This document shows, piece by piece, positions 10,429 through 18,476 of a stretch of DNA of 64,000 nt. Origin of the DNA: Methylobacillus gramineus (lineage in GTDB: Bacteria > Pseudomonadota > Gammaproteobacteria > Burkholderiales > Methylophilaceae); the NCBI RefSeq assembly GCF_020532675.1, contig NZ_JAJAVE010000001.1, positions 1,922,001 to 1,986,000 on the forward strand, read 5' to 3'. The translations under genes were made by a program, and so were the position numbers. The notes under the pieces were generated by a model. That model did no database searches. It was not told where the DNA came from and was given only the letters and a program-made list of their open reading frames with translations. Positions within the stretch are counted from its first letter, which is position 1. Each line of letters begins with the position of its first letter.

Positions 10429-11832
10429 ATGTTTGCACAACTGTTTCGCACCAAACCGGTAGAGATAGACCGCCAGAGCGGTCTCAAAAAATGTCTGAGT
10501 GCATTTGACCTGGCCTTATTGGGGATAGGATGCGCGATTGGCACCGGTATCTTTGTGCTGACCGGCATCGCAGCTGCCAATTACGCTGGCCCGGCTGTCG
10601 TGCTCTCGTTCATTCTAGCCGGCCTGGCCGCAGGCTTTGCCGGGTTTGCTTACGCAGAACTGGCGGCCTCCATCGGCGGATCTGGCAGTGCTTACGGCTA
10701 TACCTATGTGGCATTTGGCGAGTTCTTTGCCTGGGTCATTGGCTGGATACTCCTGCTGGAATATGGAGTGGGCGCAGCAGCAGTTGCCAATGGCTGGTCA
10801 GGTTATTTCATCAACACCCTGGCCAATTTCAACCTCCATATCCCCGATGTCTGGACCAAGGCGCCCAGCATGGGCGGCATTATCAACCTCCCGGCTTTCG
10901 GTATTATCTGGCTACTTACCCTGATCTTGGTCACCGGGGTCAAGCAGAGCTCACAAGTCAACAATATCATGGTGGTGATCAAGCTCAGTACAATTGCCAT
11001 TTTCCTGGCAATTGCGATTGGCCATATCAACACGGATAACTGGCATCCCTTCATGCCGTTTGGCTGGTTCCAGACCCTGGAAGGCAGCAACAATATCGGC
11101 ATACTCGCTGGCGCATCGCTGGTATTCTTTGCCTACTTTGGGTTCGATGCTGTTTCCACTGCCGCTGACGAAGCCAAGAACCCGCAGCGTGATCTGCCGA
11201 TTGGCCTGATTGCGTCACTGCTGTTCTGCACCTTCGTGTATATACTGGTCTCAGGCGTGCTGACAGGCGTGGTGCATTACTCTGACCTCAACGTGTCCTC
11301 TCCCGTCGCCTATGCCCTGAGCAAACTGGGCTACTCATGGTCATCCACCCTAGTCGCCACGGGGGTGCTGGCTGGACTGATTACCGTGTTGTTGGTGCTG
11401 TTGTATGGCCTCACGCGTATCCTGTACGCCATGAGCCGCGATGGACTGATTCCCGCGGCATTCTCCAAAATCAATCCAGACCGTCAAACGCCCACGCGCC
11501 TCATCTTATTTTGTGGTGCCATCATCTCCATTGTGGCGGGTTTCTTCCCGCTAGGTACCCTGGCGGAAACCGTCAATATCGGTACCCTGGCCAGCTTTGT
11601 CATGGTGTGCTGCGGCGTCATCATCCTGCGCATCAGGCAGCCTGACTTGCCCCGGCCGTTCAAAAACCGCTGGAACCCATTGATCCCGGTACTAGGCATC
11701 TTTTCCTGTAGTGCCCTGATGGCATTCCTGCCTGCCGAGACCTGGCACCGTTTTATCATCTGGGTCTTGATCGGGATCGCGGTATATTTTCTCTATTCCA
11801 TGCATCACAGCAAACTCAAGCAACAGCGATAA
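10429..11832 (+). CDS. APC-family amino acid permease
   Basis: 467 residues with about 12 hydrophobic helices. The N-terminal segment LALLGIGCAIGTGIFVLTG is the substrate/Na+-binding region of APC transporters, and the layout (short C-tail, FDAVSTAADEAKNPQRDLP in the middle) fits the cationic amino acid transporter (CAT/YfnA-like) group. It is an inner-membrane importer; the substrate cannot be read from sequence. GGGAG lies upstream of the ATG. It converges on the LysR gene, with a dyad-rich spacer between them. Confidence 0.9.
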   Translation: MFAQLFRTKPVEIDRQSGLKKCLSAFDLALLGIGCAIGTGIFVLTGIAAANYAGPAVVLSFILAGLAAGFAGFAYAELAASIGGSGSAYGYTYVAFGEFFAWVIGWILLLEYGVGAAAVANGWSGYFINTLANFNLHIPDVWTKAPSMGGIINLPAFGIIWLLTLILVTGVKQSSQVNNIMVVIKLSTIAIFLAIAIGHINTDNWHPFMPFGWFQTLEGSNNIGILAGASLVFFAYFGFDAVSTAADEAKNPQRDLPIGLIASLLFCTFVYILVSGVLTGVVHYSDLNVSSPVAYALSKLGYSWSSTLVATGVLAGLITVLLVLLYGLTRILYAMSRDGLIPAAFSKINPDRQTPTRLILFCGAIISIVAGFFPLGTLAETVNIGTLASFVMVCCGVIILRIRQPDLPRPFKNRWNPLIPVLGIFSCSALMAFLPAETWHRFIIWVLIGIAVYFLYSMHHSKLKQQR

Positions 11833-11850
11833 ACCACAACCCACATCAGA

Positions 11851-11910
11851 CACTGGCGCGCAGCAAGGTCTAGTCCATCAGGCGCACAGAATACGCGCCA
11901 GTGCCCTGAT
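11851..11910. repeat. Overlapping alternative hairpins between convergent genes
   Basis: CACTGGCGCG (11851-11860) pairs perfectly with CGCGCCAGTG (11894-11903). A competing hairpin pairs GGCGC (11881-11885) with GCGCC (11895-11899), extended by ATCAGG (11877-11882) with CCTGAT (11905-11910). The two folds exclude each other. The element sits between the stops of the permease and the LysR gene and may act as a 3'-end or termination structure for either strand; no T-run is present. Confidence 0.4.
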
Positions 11911-11957
11911 CCTGCCCACCTGCAGCCATTTCTTTCAAGGCCGATCGCCAGACTGGT

Positions 11958-12842
11958 TTAATGACGAAGTGCCTGTACCAGAAAGTCTACAAAGGAAGTC
12001 AGTTTGGGCGTTAATTGTCGCTCTCTTGGATAGACAGCATGAATCGGCCGCGCAGGAGGCAGATGATCATGCATCAACTCCACCAGCCGCCCAGCCTCAA
12101 TATCCTGCCGGAGCAATTCTTTGGGCATCATGATGAGCCCAATACCTTTGATGGCAGCAACTCGCAGTGCCTGTCCGTTATCTGATTCAAACCTTGGCAT
12201 CTGTCCTGTTTTAGATCCGGACTGTTGCTGCATCAGCCGCCAGCCACCCTGACTATGCCAGTTGGTAAATCCCAGGCATTCATGATGGGCAAGGTCTTCC
12301 GGCGTTTCTGGCTTTCCTGCCAGCGCAATATAGTCAGGAGAAGCGCAAACAGCTACTTCAAACATTGATATCTTTCTCGCCAGCAGTGAAGAGTCTTTGA
12401 GCTCACCCACCCGAATCGCCACATCAATGCCTTCATCTACGATATCGACATATCGATCCGTCAAGGACAGTTCAATATTCACCTCGGGGTATTGCTGCAG
12501 GTAGTCACAGATAACCGGTGCCAGGGTTAATGCGCCAAACCACATCGACGCACTGACCCTGAGCTGGCCTCTGGGCGCGCTCCCCATGGCTTCAGCGCCC
12601 GCCTCTGCATTGGCAATGTGCCCGATGATCAGCTTGCAATTCTCGTAATACTTTTGACCAATCTCGGTAAGTTTTTGTCTTCGCGTGGTCCTGGCCAGCA
12701 AGGCGGCTCCTAAACGCCTCTCCAACGCGGCAATATGTTTACTCACCATGGCAGGAGATATCCTGAATGCGTTCGCTGCAGCCGTAAAACTGCCCATATC
12801 CACGGCGGCAACAAACACCTCCATACTCAGCAACCTGTCCAT
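11958..12842 (-). CDS. LysR-family transcriptional regulator
   Basis: 294 residues. An N-terminal winged helix-turn-helix (MEVFVAAVDMGSFTAAANAFRISPAMVSKHIAALERRLG) is followed by a periplasmic-binding-protein-like effector domain (about 90-290) of the CrgA/DmlR-like subgroup. It is divergent from a short-chain dehydrogenase gene with 105 bases between starts, the usual arrangement in which a LysR protein controls itself and its neighbour. An AATAT-N7-ATATT dyad at 12861-12877 is the best candidate operator. The effector is unknown. Confidence 0.92.
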   Translation of the reverse strand: MDRLLSMEVFVAAVDMGSFTAAANAFRISPAMVSKHIAALERRLGAALLARTTRRQKLTEIGQKYYENCKLIIGHIANAEAGAEAMGSAPRGQLRVSASMWFGALTLAPVICDYLQQYPEVNIELSLTDRYVDIVDEGIDVAIRVGELKDSSLLARKISMFEVAVCASPDYIALAGKPETPEDLAHHECLGFTNWHSQGGWRLMQQQSGSKTGQMPRFESDNGQALRVAAIKGIGLIMMPKELLRQDIEAGRLVELMHDHLPPARPIHAVYPRERQLTPKLTSFVDFLVQALRH

Positions 12843-12860
12843 ATTTGATACCAGCAGTAA

Positions 12861-12877
12861 AATATGTTGTGAATATT
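12861..12877. promoter_or_regulatory. Candidate LysR box
   Basis: AATAT (12861-12865) and ATATT (12873-12877) form a perfect dyad around GTTGTGA, and T-N11-A patterns occur within it, as expected for LysR operators. It lies in the shared promoter region of the LysR gene and the SDR gene. Assignment is by position and symmetry only. Confidence 0.4.
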
Positions 12878-12947
12878 ATGCTATTTATCAGAACAAATAA
12901 AACGCACAGAATGGCTTCGTTATTTATTTTTATCTATTGGAGCCATC

Positions 12948-13547
12948 ATGAAGGTCTTGATCGTCGGTGCATCAGGCACCATAGGAAAATTGATCGTGAA
13001 AGAACTTTCCCCTCGCCATGCGATTATTGAAGCAGGCAAGCACAAGGGACAGTATCAGGTCGATATTACGAACGAAGACAGTGTTCGCCAGCTCTTTACG
13101 CAGGTGGGTAAAGTCGATGCCATTATTGCCGTGGCAGGCAATGTACACTGGGGCTCGTTACAGGAGATGAGCGCTGATCAATTCAAGATAGGCTTGAATG
13201 AGAAACTGATGGGGCAAGTCAACCTGACCCTGATTGGTCAACACTTCCTCAATGATGGTGGATCTATCACCCTCACTAGCGGCAGCTTGAGTGATGATCC
13301 ACACGTCGGGGGCGCCAGCTTTACCACCGTCAATGCCTCCATTGATGGATTCATTAGGGGAGCCGCCGTTGAACTGGATCATGACCGCCGTATCAATTCC
13401 GTCAGTCCCAATGTGCTGCAAGAATCGTGGGATGTCTATGGTGGCGGGGTTCCTGGCACAGAACCTGTACCGGGTGAAAAAGTAGCCCTTGCCTATAGAA
13501 AAAGCGTGGAAGGCCACCAAACCGGTCAAACCTATCGTGTTTGGTAG
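12948..13547 (+). CDS. Short-chain dehydrogenase/reductase-like protein with atypical active site
   Basis: 199 residues with a clear Rossmann start (MKVLIVGASGTIGKLIVKEL) and the AVAGN motif. It is shorter than classical SDRs (about 250). The Ser of the catalytic site may be in ITLTSGSL, but the expected Tyr-x3-Lys is replaced by a stretch reading ASFTTVNASIDG, so the standard acid-base pair is missing. Relatives of this short type exist and are annotated as SDR family oxidoreductases without known substrates. GGAG precedes the ATG. It is divergent from the LysR gene and presumably regulated by it. Confidence 0.85.
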   Translation: MKVLIVGASGTIGKLIVKELSPRHAIIEAGKHKGQYQVDITNEDSVRQLFTQVGKVDAIIAVAGNVHWGSLQEMSADQFKIGLNEKLMGQVNLTLIGQHFLNDGGSITLTSGSLSDDPHVGGASFTTVNASIDGFIRGAAVELDHDRRINSVSPNVLQESWDVYGGGVPGTEPVPGEKVALAYRKSVEGHQTGQTYRVW

Positions 13548-13558
13548 GCTTTAGCACG

Positions 13559-13634
13559 ATCAATCGGGCATGTTGACGATGACCGCATAAATGCCCGCTT
13601 GCATGCACCACTCCATCTTCACTTACCGATTGAT
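13559..13634. repeat. Long inverted repeat downstream of the SDR gene
   Basis: ATCAATCGG (13559-13567) and CCGATTGAT (13626-13634) are perfect 9-base arms. A competing inner pair, GGGCAT (13566-13571) with ATGCCC (13591-13596), shares two bases with the first arm. No T-run follows. It lies in the spacer between the convergent SDR and xoxF genes. Confidence 0.35.
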
Positions 13635-13686
13635 ACATGCACTGCTGCACCAACACCTGCGCAGATAGCCTCCATCAATATCAGGC

Positions 13687-13715
13687 AAAAAAAAGCCAGT
13701 CCTTACAGGACTGGC
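13687..13715 (-). terminator. Intrinsic terminator of xoxF
   Basis: Read on the minus strand, GCCAGTCC pairs with GGACTGGC around a 5-base loop (13695-13715) and is followed by eight T residues (13687-13694 on the plus strand are A). It lies 64 bases after the xoxF stop and implies that xoxF is transcribed as a single gene. Confidence 0.88.
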
Positions 13716-13778
13716 AACTAAGGGACTACAAAATGGAGATGAGCCCTGCCCGAAAGCAGGGGTAATACTGAGGATGGA

Positions 13779-15665
13779 TTAGAGGCTAAAGACGTTCAGT
13801 GCACCACCACCAGGTGCTGCATTCCAGTCCTTCAGTTCCTTGTATCCACCCGCTGCGCCCAGACCGTCATTTTCGTTGGTCAGACCCAGATTCATGGCAA
13901 CACCAGCCCAGCCACCGATGCCGGACAGAATGCCTATGTACTGCTTGCCTTTGTGGCCATAGGTAATCGGATTACCCACCACACCAGAACCGACACGGAA
14001 CTTCCAGAGTTCTTTGCCCGTTTTGCCATCCACGGCCTTGAGCCAACGATCGAGGGTACCGTAGAACACTACGTCAGACCCCGTTGCCAGGGCACCGCTC
14101 CAGACAGAGAACTTCTCTTTGTTGTACCAGACCTGCTTGCCCTTGAGACCATCCCAAGCCATGAAACCACCCATGATGCCATCAGGGCCTGGGAACATGC
14201 TCAATGTGGCACCCACCCATGGCTGACCAGCGACATACTTCACTTCTACCGGCTCGTAATCCATGCAGACGTGGTTAAGCGGTACGTAGAACAGCTTGCT
14301 CTTGGGTGAATAGGCCGCAGGTTGCTGATCCTTCACGCCCAGGGATGCAGGGCAAACACCTTTGGAATTCACATCCTGGTGCGTAGAGAACTTAGGATCC
14401 TTGATCGGCACACCGGTCTTGAGATCAATCCCAGTAGCCCAGTTGACGAATGGGTGAATTTTCTCAGCAGCCACCAGCTTGCCGGTTTCACGGTTCAGCG
14501 TATAGCCAAAGCCGTTACGGTCAAAATGCGTCGCCAGTTTCTTGCCTTCAGCATCCCACAGGATGGTTTCGTTCACTGCATCGTAATCCCACTCATCATG
14601 TGGTGTCAGTTGATAACCCCACTTCGCTAGGCCTGTATCCAGATCACGGGCGAAAATGGTCATGGACCATTTGTTATCTCCAGGACGTACGTCTGGATTC
14701 CAGACGGAAGGATTACCAGTGGAGTAATACAGCAGATTCAACTTGGAATCATAAGAATACCAACCCCAGGTTGCACCACCTCCACGCTCCCAGCCATTCT
14801 TGGTCGCTTGTGGCTTGTGCCAGGTTTTCACGCCCAGATCAGTTTCTGGAAACTTCAGCTTATCCGCAGCCAGTGGCTTGAAAGAACCGTCTTCCTTGTT
14901 ACCACCGTTCACGTCTTCATACACTGACAAAGCGCTGTACTGTGGGGTGTCCTTGTTAAAGTCCTTGCCGATCAAGACTTCGCTATCCGGGCCAGTGCTA
15001 TAGGCACGCCAAGCTTGCGAACCATCCTTGATATTGTAGGCAGTCAGATAGCAACGTACGCCATACTCACCACCTGAACAGCCGGTAATGACCTTATCCT
15101 TGAAGATGTGAGGTGCATTGGTTGTCGTTGCCCCTTCCTTGGGATCAACCACTTTGACATCCCACACCTTGGCACCGGTCTTGGCATCCAAGGCTACCAG
15201 CACACCGTCGTTCTGTTGCAGGAAAATCTTGCCGTCACCGTAGCCCAGGCCACGCGTCACGTTATCGCAGCACAGCAGCGACTGAATGGAGGGATCCTGC
15301 TTGGGGAAATAAGACCATTTGATCTTTTCACCATTATTGAGATCAAGGGCATACACATTGTTCGGGAATGCAGTGGCTACATACATGATATCGCCAACCA
15401 CCAGCGGCGCGCCTTCATGACCACGATTCACGCCAGTAGCAAAGGTCCAGGCCATTTTCAGGTTCTTGATATTGGCCTTGTTGATCTGGGACAAGCTGCT
15501 ATATCCGGTATTTGCATAATCTTTACGCTGTGCAACCCATTGGTTGTCATCCTGCATCAGCTTTTCAAGATCATTTGCCGCAAAAGCAGGAACCGATAGC
15601 AGGCCAATCAGGCCCGCTCCGACTGCGAGTTTGAGTTGTTGATATTTCAAGAAAGTATTCTCCAT
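13779..15665 (-). CDS. xoxF: Lanthanide-dependent PQQ methanol dehydrogenase XoxF
   Basis: 628-residue periplasmic quinoprotein with a signal peptide (MENTFLKYQQLKLAVGAGLIGLLSVPAFA) and eight-bladed propeller repeats. I start at the ATG at 15665 because it gives a clean signal peptide; an open frame continues to 15728. The vicinal cysteines of methanol dehydrogenases are present (SLLCCDN). The metal site reads HDEWDYD: the second Asp (codons at 14580-14588) marks lanthanide-using XoxF enzymes, where calcium MxaF has Ala. Methanol is oxidised to formaldehyde or formate, with electrons passed to a cytochrome c. No xoxG or xoxJ follows. A sigma-54 promoter and a divergent sigma-54 activator lie upstream. 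Confidence 0.96.
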   Translation of the reverse strand: MENTFLKYQQLKLAVGAGLIGLLSVPAFAANDLEKLMQDDNQWVAQRKDYANTGYSSLSQINKANIKNLKMAWTFATGVNRGHEGAPLVVGDIMYVATAFPNNVYALDLNNGEKIKWSYFPKQDPSIQSLLCCDNVTRGLGYGDGKIFLQQNDGVLVALDAKTGAKVWDVKVVDPKEGATTTNAPHIFKDKVITGCSGGEYGVRCYLTAYNIKDGSQAWRAYSTGPDSEVLIGKDFNKDTPQYSALSVYEDVNGGNKEDGSFKPLAADKLKFPETDLGVKTWHKPQATKNGWERGGGATWGWYSYDSKLNLLYYSTGNPSVWNPDVRPGDNKWSMTIFARDLDTGLAKWGYQLTPHDEWDYDAVNETILWDAEGKKLATHFDRNGFGYTLNRETGKLVAAEKIHPFVNWATGIDLKTGVPIKDPKFSTHQDVNSKGVCPASLGVKDQQPAAYSPKSKLFYVPLNHVCMDYEPVEVKYVAGQPWVGATLSMFPGPDGIMGGFMAWDGLKGKQVWYNKEKFSVWSGALATGSDVVFYGTLDRWLKAVDGKTGKELWKFRVGSGVVGNPITYGHKGKQYIGILSGIGGWAGVAMNLGLTNENDGLGAAGGYKELKDWNAAPGGGALNVFSL

Positions 15666-15757
15666 AGTATGAAAATGATTGCCGCCGCTATCGTTCTCCA
15701 CCGCAACGGCGATGCTGATAACTTGCACAACTCAGCCATAGGCTTGCAGGCCATTTC

Positions 15758-15774
15758 AGCAATCCTTATGCCAA
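15758..15774 (-). promoter_or_regulatory. Sigma-54 promoter (-24/-12) of xoxF
   Basis: On the minus strand the site reads TTGGCATAAGGATTGCT, against the consensus YTGGCACGRNNNTTGCW; the GG and GC dinucleotides have the exact 12-base spacing. Transcription would start near 15747, giving a leader of about 80 bases before the xoxF ATG. The adjacent divergent gene encodes a sigma-54 activator, which supports the assignment. Confidence 0.7.
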
Positions 15775-15789
15775 TCCCCATCAAACTCA

Positions 15790-15917
15790 GGAATATTTCC
15801 CAAAAACAACAATGAAATAATGCCTTACACTACACATCCTCTGACAATCCAAGCCCCACCTGCCCGATGCAAGGTTGTACCGAAACCGCACAAGTGCTAC
15901 ATTTGGGAACAATTCCC
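15790..15917. promoter_or_regulatory. Pair of GGAA-N3-TTCC dyads, candidate activator sites
   Basis: GGAA-TAT-TTCC (15790-15800) and GGGAA-CAA-TTCCC (15905-15917) share the same half-sites and 3-base spacer. Their centres are 116 bases apart, close to 11 helical turns. Relative to the predicted xoxF start they sit near -48 and -164. They are the best candidates for the binding sites of the divergent sigma-54 activator; this is inference from symmetry and position. Confidence 0.45.
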
Positions 15918-15938
15918 GGATACCGCAGTCAATTGCTC

Positions 15939-17861
15939 ATGAATCACCCCGCTACCAAGTCCTTGCATCCCACCGAACATGCAAGGCTGCAGTTTCTTGC
16001 TGACGGCAATATGCAGGAAGGCGTGGTGAGCAAGACCATTGCCCAATCCTGGCAGCGCAGCCTGGCTCAAGGCATCAATGCAGCGTTGCCCCTGACGACG
16101 GAAACCTTGAGCAAGGTGGAGCTGGAGAAAAAATATAGCCAGAACCACCTGCTACTGACACAAGCCAGGCCCGAAATTGCCACGCTTTACGAACAGATTG
16201 CCCACTCTTACAGCGCTATTGCGCTGACCGATGCCAAAGGCGTCATCCTGCATAGCGAGGGGCACGACCACCTGGTCGGTATGGCACCAGCGGTTATGCT
16301 CAGCCCAGGCTACTCATGGAGCGAAGAGGAAAGAGGCACTAATGCGATTGGTACGGCGATCATTGAGGAACAGCCAGTAGCCGTCCAGGGCGCAGAACAT
16401 TTTGTAGCGCAACTGCATCTCTTCAGCTGTTACGCCGTTCCCATTTTTGGCGCCAATCATCAGCTGATTGGCACGCTCAATGTTTCCAATGCTTTTTCCG
16501 CCCATCAGCAACACACGCTGGCGCTGGTCAAAATGGCAGCACAAATGATCGAGAACCGGATATTCCGCGCCAGCCATCAAGGCCCTGTGGTTCTGCGTTT
16601 TCACAACCGCCCTGAATTCATCGGCACCCTCTGGGAAGGCACGGCGGTCTTTTCCCACACGGGCGCACTGCAGGCGATCAATCGCAATGGCATGACCCAG
16701 CTTGCGTGCCAGGCCCACAACCTTCCCGGCACATTTGAAGGCATCTTCCATCAGCCATTCAACATGGCACTTGGACAGGCCACATTACAATCGCCCATGC
16801 AGCTAGCTGGGATCAACGGCAGCATCATTCATGCGCAGCTAGATGCTGCGACTCCGGAAGAACACCCAGCCTCCCCGATTAGCCGCATCAAGCAGCCGCA
16901 TGGCAGGCAGACCCTGGATCACCTCAACAGCAGCGACACGCATATCCAGCAAGTCGTTGCACAAGCCAGGCTAGTGATGAATCAGGATATTCCCATCCTG
17001 ATCGAAGGAGAAACCGGGGTAGGTAAAGAGCTATTTGCCAGTGCCATTCACTACAGCAGCAATCGCAGCCATGGCCCCCTTATCGCGGTCAACTGCGCCG
17101 CCCTGCCTGAAGGCCTGATTGAGGCCGAACTATTTGGTTATGAAGAAGGCGCATTCACCGGAGCCAGACAAAAAGGCAGCCAGGGCAAAATTGAACAGGC
17201 CAACGGTGGCACCCTGTTCCTGGATGAAATCGGCGATATGCCGCTATTGCTTCAGGCAAGGCTTTTACGCGTATTACAGGAACGTAGCGTGACCCCGCTA
17301 GGCGGCAGCAAATCACGGCGCCTGGATTTTGCCGTGATCAGCGCCACCAATCAGACCCTGCAAGCCAAAGTCGCCAGCGGAGAATTTCGCAAGGATCTCT
17401 ATTACCGCCTGAACGGCCTCAGCCTTACCCTGCCGCCCTTACGGGAGCGTAGCGACCTCAACGCCCTGCTGGCAACCATCGTGCAGAGCGAGCAATATCA
17501 ACGTGAGATCAGCGCAGACATCATGCAGATATTCAGACAGCACGCCTGGCCTGGCAATATCCGCCAACTGCGTAATGTGGTGAAAACAGCGATCGCCCTC
17601 GCCGATGGCAAACCCATACAACGCAGCCATCTACCAAACAGCTTCATGCAGGAACTAGCTTCATCCGGGCAACAAATTAAAAACGCAGACAGCCCAATGC
17701 AATCTGAATTTCAGGCAAATGGGTCTCTTGATGAAATGACCCAAGAAGCAGTCAAGCGGGCGTTAGAGAATCACGAGGGCAACATTTCTGCCGCAGCACG
17801 CTCACTGGGGATGAGTCGCAACCGCTTGTACCGTAAGCTCAAAGCACTAGGGATGAGCTAA
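15939..17861 (+). CDS. Sigma-54-dependent transcriptional activator (AcoR-like)
   Basis: 640 residues. An N-terminal GAF-like sensor region (about 50-210, with WSEEERGTNAIGTAI as in AcoR) is followed by an AAA+ domain: Walker A GETGVGKE near 356, the sigma-54 contact loop GAFTGA near 404, Walker B GGTLFLDEIGD, and an arginine-rich PLRER segment. The C-terminal Fis-type helix-turn-helix ends the protein (GNISAAARSLGMSRNRLYRKL). I use the ATG at 15939, since the ATG at 15867 would place a palindromic site inside the gene. It is divergent from xoxF, whose promoter is of the sigma-54 type, so xoxF is its likely target. The ligand is unknown. Confidence 0.92.
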   Translation: MNHPATKSLHPTEHARLQFLADGNMQEGVVSKTIAQSWQRSLAQGINAALPLTTETLSKVELEKKYSQNHLLLTQARPEIATLYEQIAHSYSAIALTDAKGVILHSEGHDHLVGMAPAVMLSPGYSWSEEERGTNAIGTAIIEEQPVAVQGAEHFVAQLHLFSCYAVPIFGANHQLIGTLNVSNAFSAHQQHTLALVKMAAQMIENRIFRASHQGPVVLRFHNRPEFIGTLWEGTAVFSHTGALQAINRNGMTQLACQAHNLPGTFEGIFHQPFNMALGQATLQSPMQLAGINGSIIHAQLDAATPEEHPASPISRIKQPHGRQTLDHLNSSDTHIQQVVAQARLVMNQDIPILIEGETGVGKELFASAIHYSSNRSHGPLIAVNCAALPEGLIEAELFGYEEGAFTGARQKGSQGKIEQANGGTLFLDEIGDMPLLLQARLLRVLQERSVTPLGGSKSRRLDFAVISATNQTLQAKVASGEFRKDLYYRLNGLSLTLPPLRERSDLNALLATIVQSEQYQREISADIMQIFRQHAWPGNIRQLRNVVKTAIALADGKPIQRSHLPNSFMQELASSGQQIKNADSPMQSEFQANGSLDEMTQEAVKRALENHEGNISAAARSLGMSRNRLYRKLKALGMS

Positions 17862-17870
17862 ACTCCATCC

Positions 17871-17889
17871 ACTCATGCTGCGCATGAGT
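17871..17889 (+). repeat. Short perfect hairpin after the activator gene
   Basis: ACTCATGC (17871-17878) and GCATGAGT (17882-17889) are separated by TGC. It begins 10 bases after the stop codon, has no T-run, and is followed about 100 bases later by the real terminator. Confidence 0.45.
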
Positions 17890-17987
17890 AACATACACTC
17901 GCCATAGAATCCCGCCCCTGATCAGACGATGGCTCCCACCCCCTGATCCCCTTGCTGCCTTGTTATTTTAATTGCAGGAGAGCAAGC

Positions 17988-18022
17988 AATAAAAAACCAG
18001 CCATGTAGACTGGTTTTTTATT
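17988..18022. terminator. Bidirectional intrinsic terminator
   Basis: AATAAAAAACCAG (17988-18000) and CTGGTTTTTTATT (18010-18022) form a stem with A- and T-runs on either side, so it can stop both the activator transcript and the convergent cytochrome c transcript. Confidence 0.8.
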
Positions 18023-18043
18023 GGGACAAAACACTCATGGTGA

Positions 18044-18370
18044 TTACAGGGTCAGTATCCACTGCACGATGGTTTTAATATCATCATCCGCGATCTGAGG
18101 GCTGTTAGGCGGCATAGGAATCGGGCCCCATACGCCCTTGCCTCCAGACTTGACCTTGGCAATCAACTTGGCCTCTGCCGTTTTCTCGCCCCGATACTTG
18201 GCAGCCACATCACGATAAGCCGGGCCTATCACTTTATTCGCCACGGTATGGCAAGCGAGGCATCCGCTTTTCTGTGCCAGCGCCTCAGCTGCCTTGGCAT
18301 CCACCGCTGCGGCCTGGCCAGCAAGCGCCAATCCACATACCGCGATCAGGATGCGCATGATCGATTTCAT
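18044..18370 (-). CDS. Small class I cytochrome c (c-551/c8-like)
   Basis: 108 residues with a signal peptide (MKSIMRILIAVCGLALAGQAAAVDA), one CLACH haem motif and a PIPMPPN motif supplying the distal Met ligand. This is the c-551/c8 pattern of soluble periplasmic electron carriers. I start at the ATG at 18370 because AGGAGG lies just upstream; the longer frame (to 18391) would put the ribosome binding site inside the gene. It is near, but not co-transcribed with, xoxF. It could accept electrons from a periplasmic dehydrogenase or an oxidase chain, but it is smaller than typical XoxG/MxaG proteins. Confidence 0.9.
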   Translation of the reverse strand: MKSIMRILIAVCGLALAGQAAAVDAKAAEALAQKSGCLACHTVANKVIGPAYRDVAAKYRGEKTAEAKLIAKVKSGGKGVWGPIPMPPNSPQIADDDIKTIVQWILTL

Positions 18371-18476
18371 ATATCCTCCTTGGCTTATCACTGCCGTTGA
18401 TATTGCCTAACGCTTCAGGTAAATCAACGTTGACCTGTACTCATCAAACAAATGCACGATTGCGCATGAATCAGGA

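Noticed and set aside
13953-14630. Plus-strand frames of 102-118 residues inside xoxF
   Set aside because: Antisense shadows of a highly conserved coding region with biased third positions.
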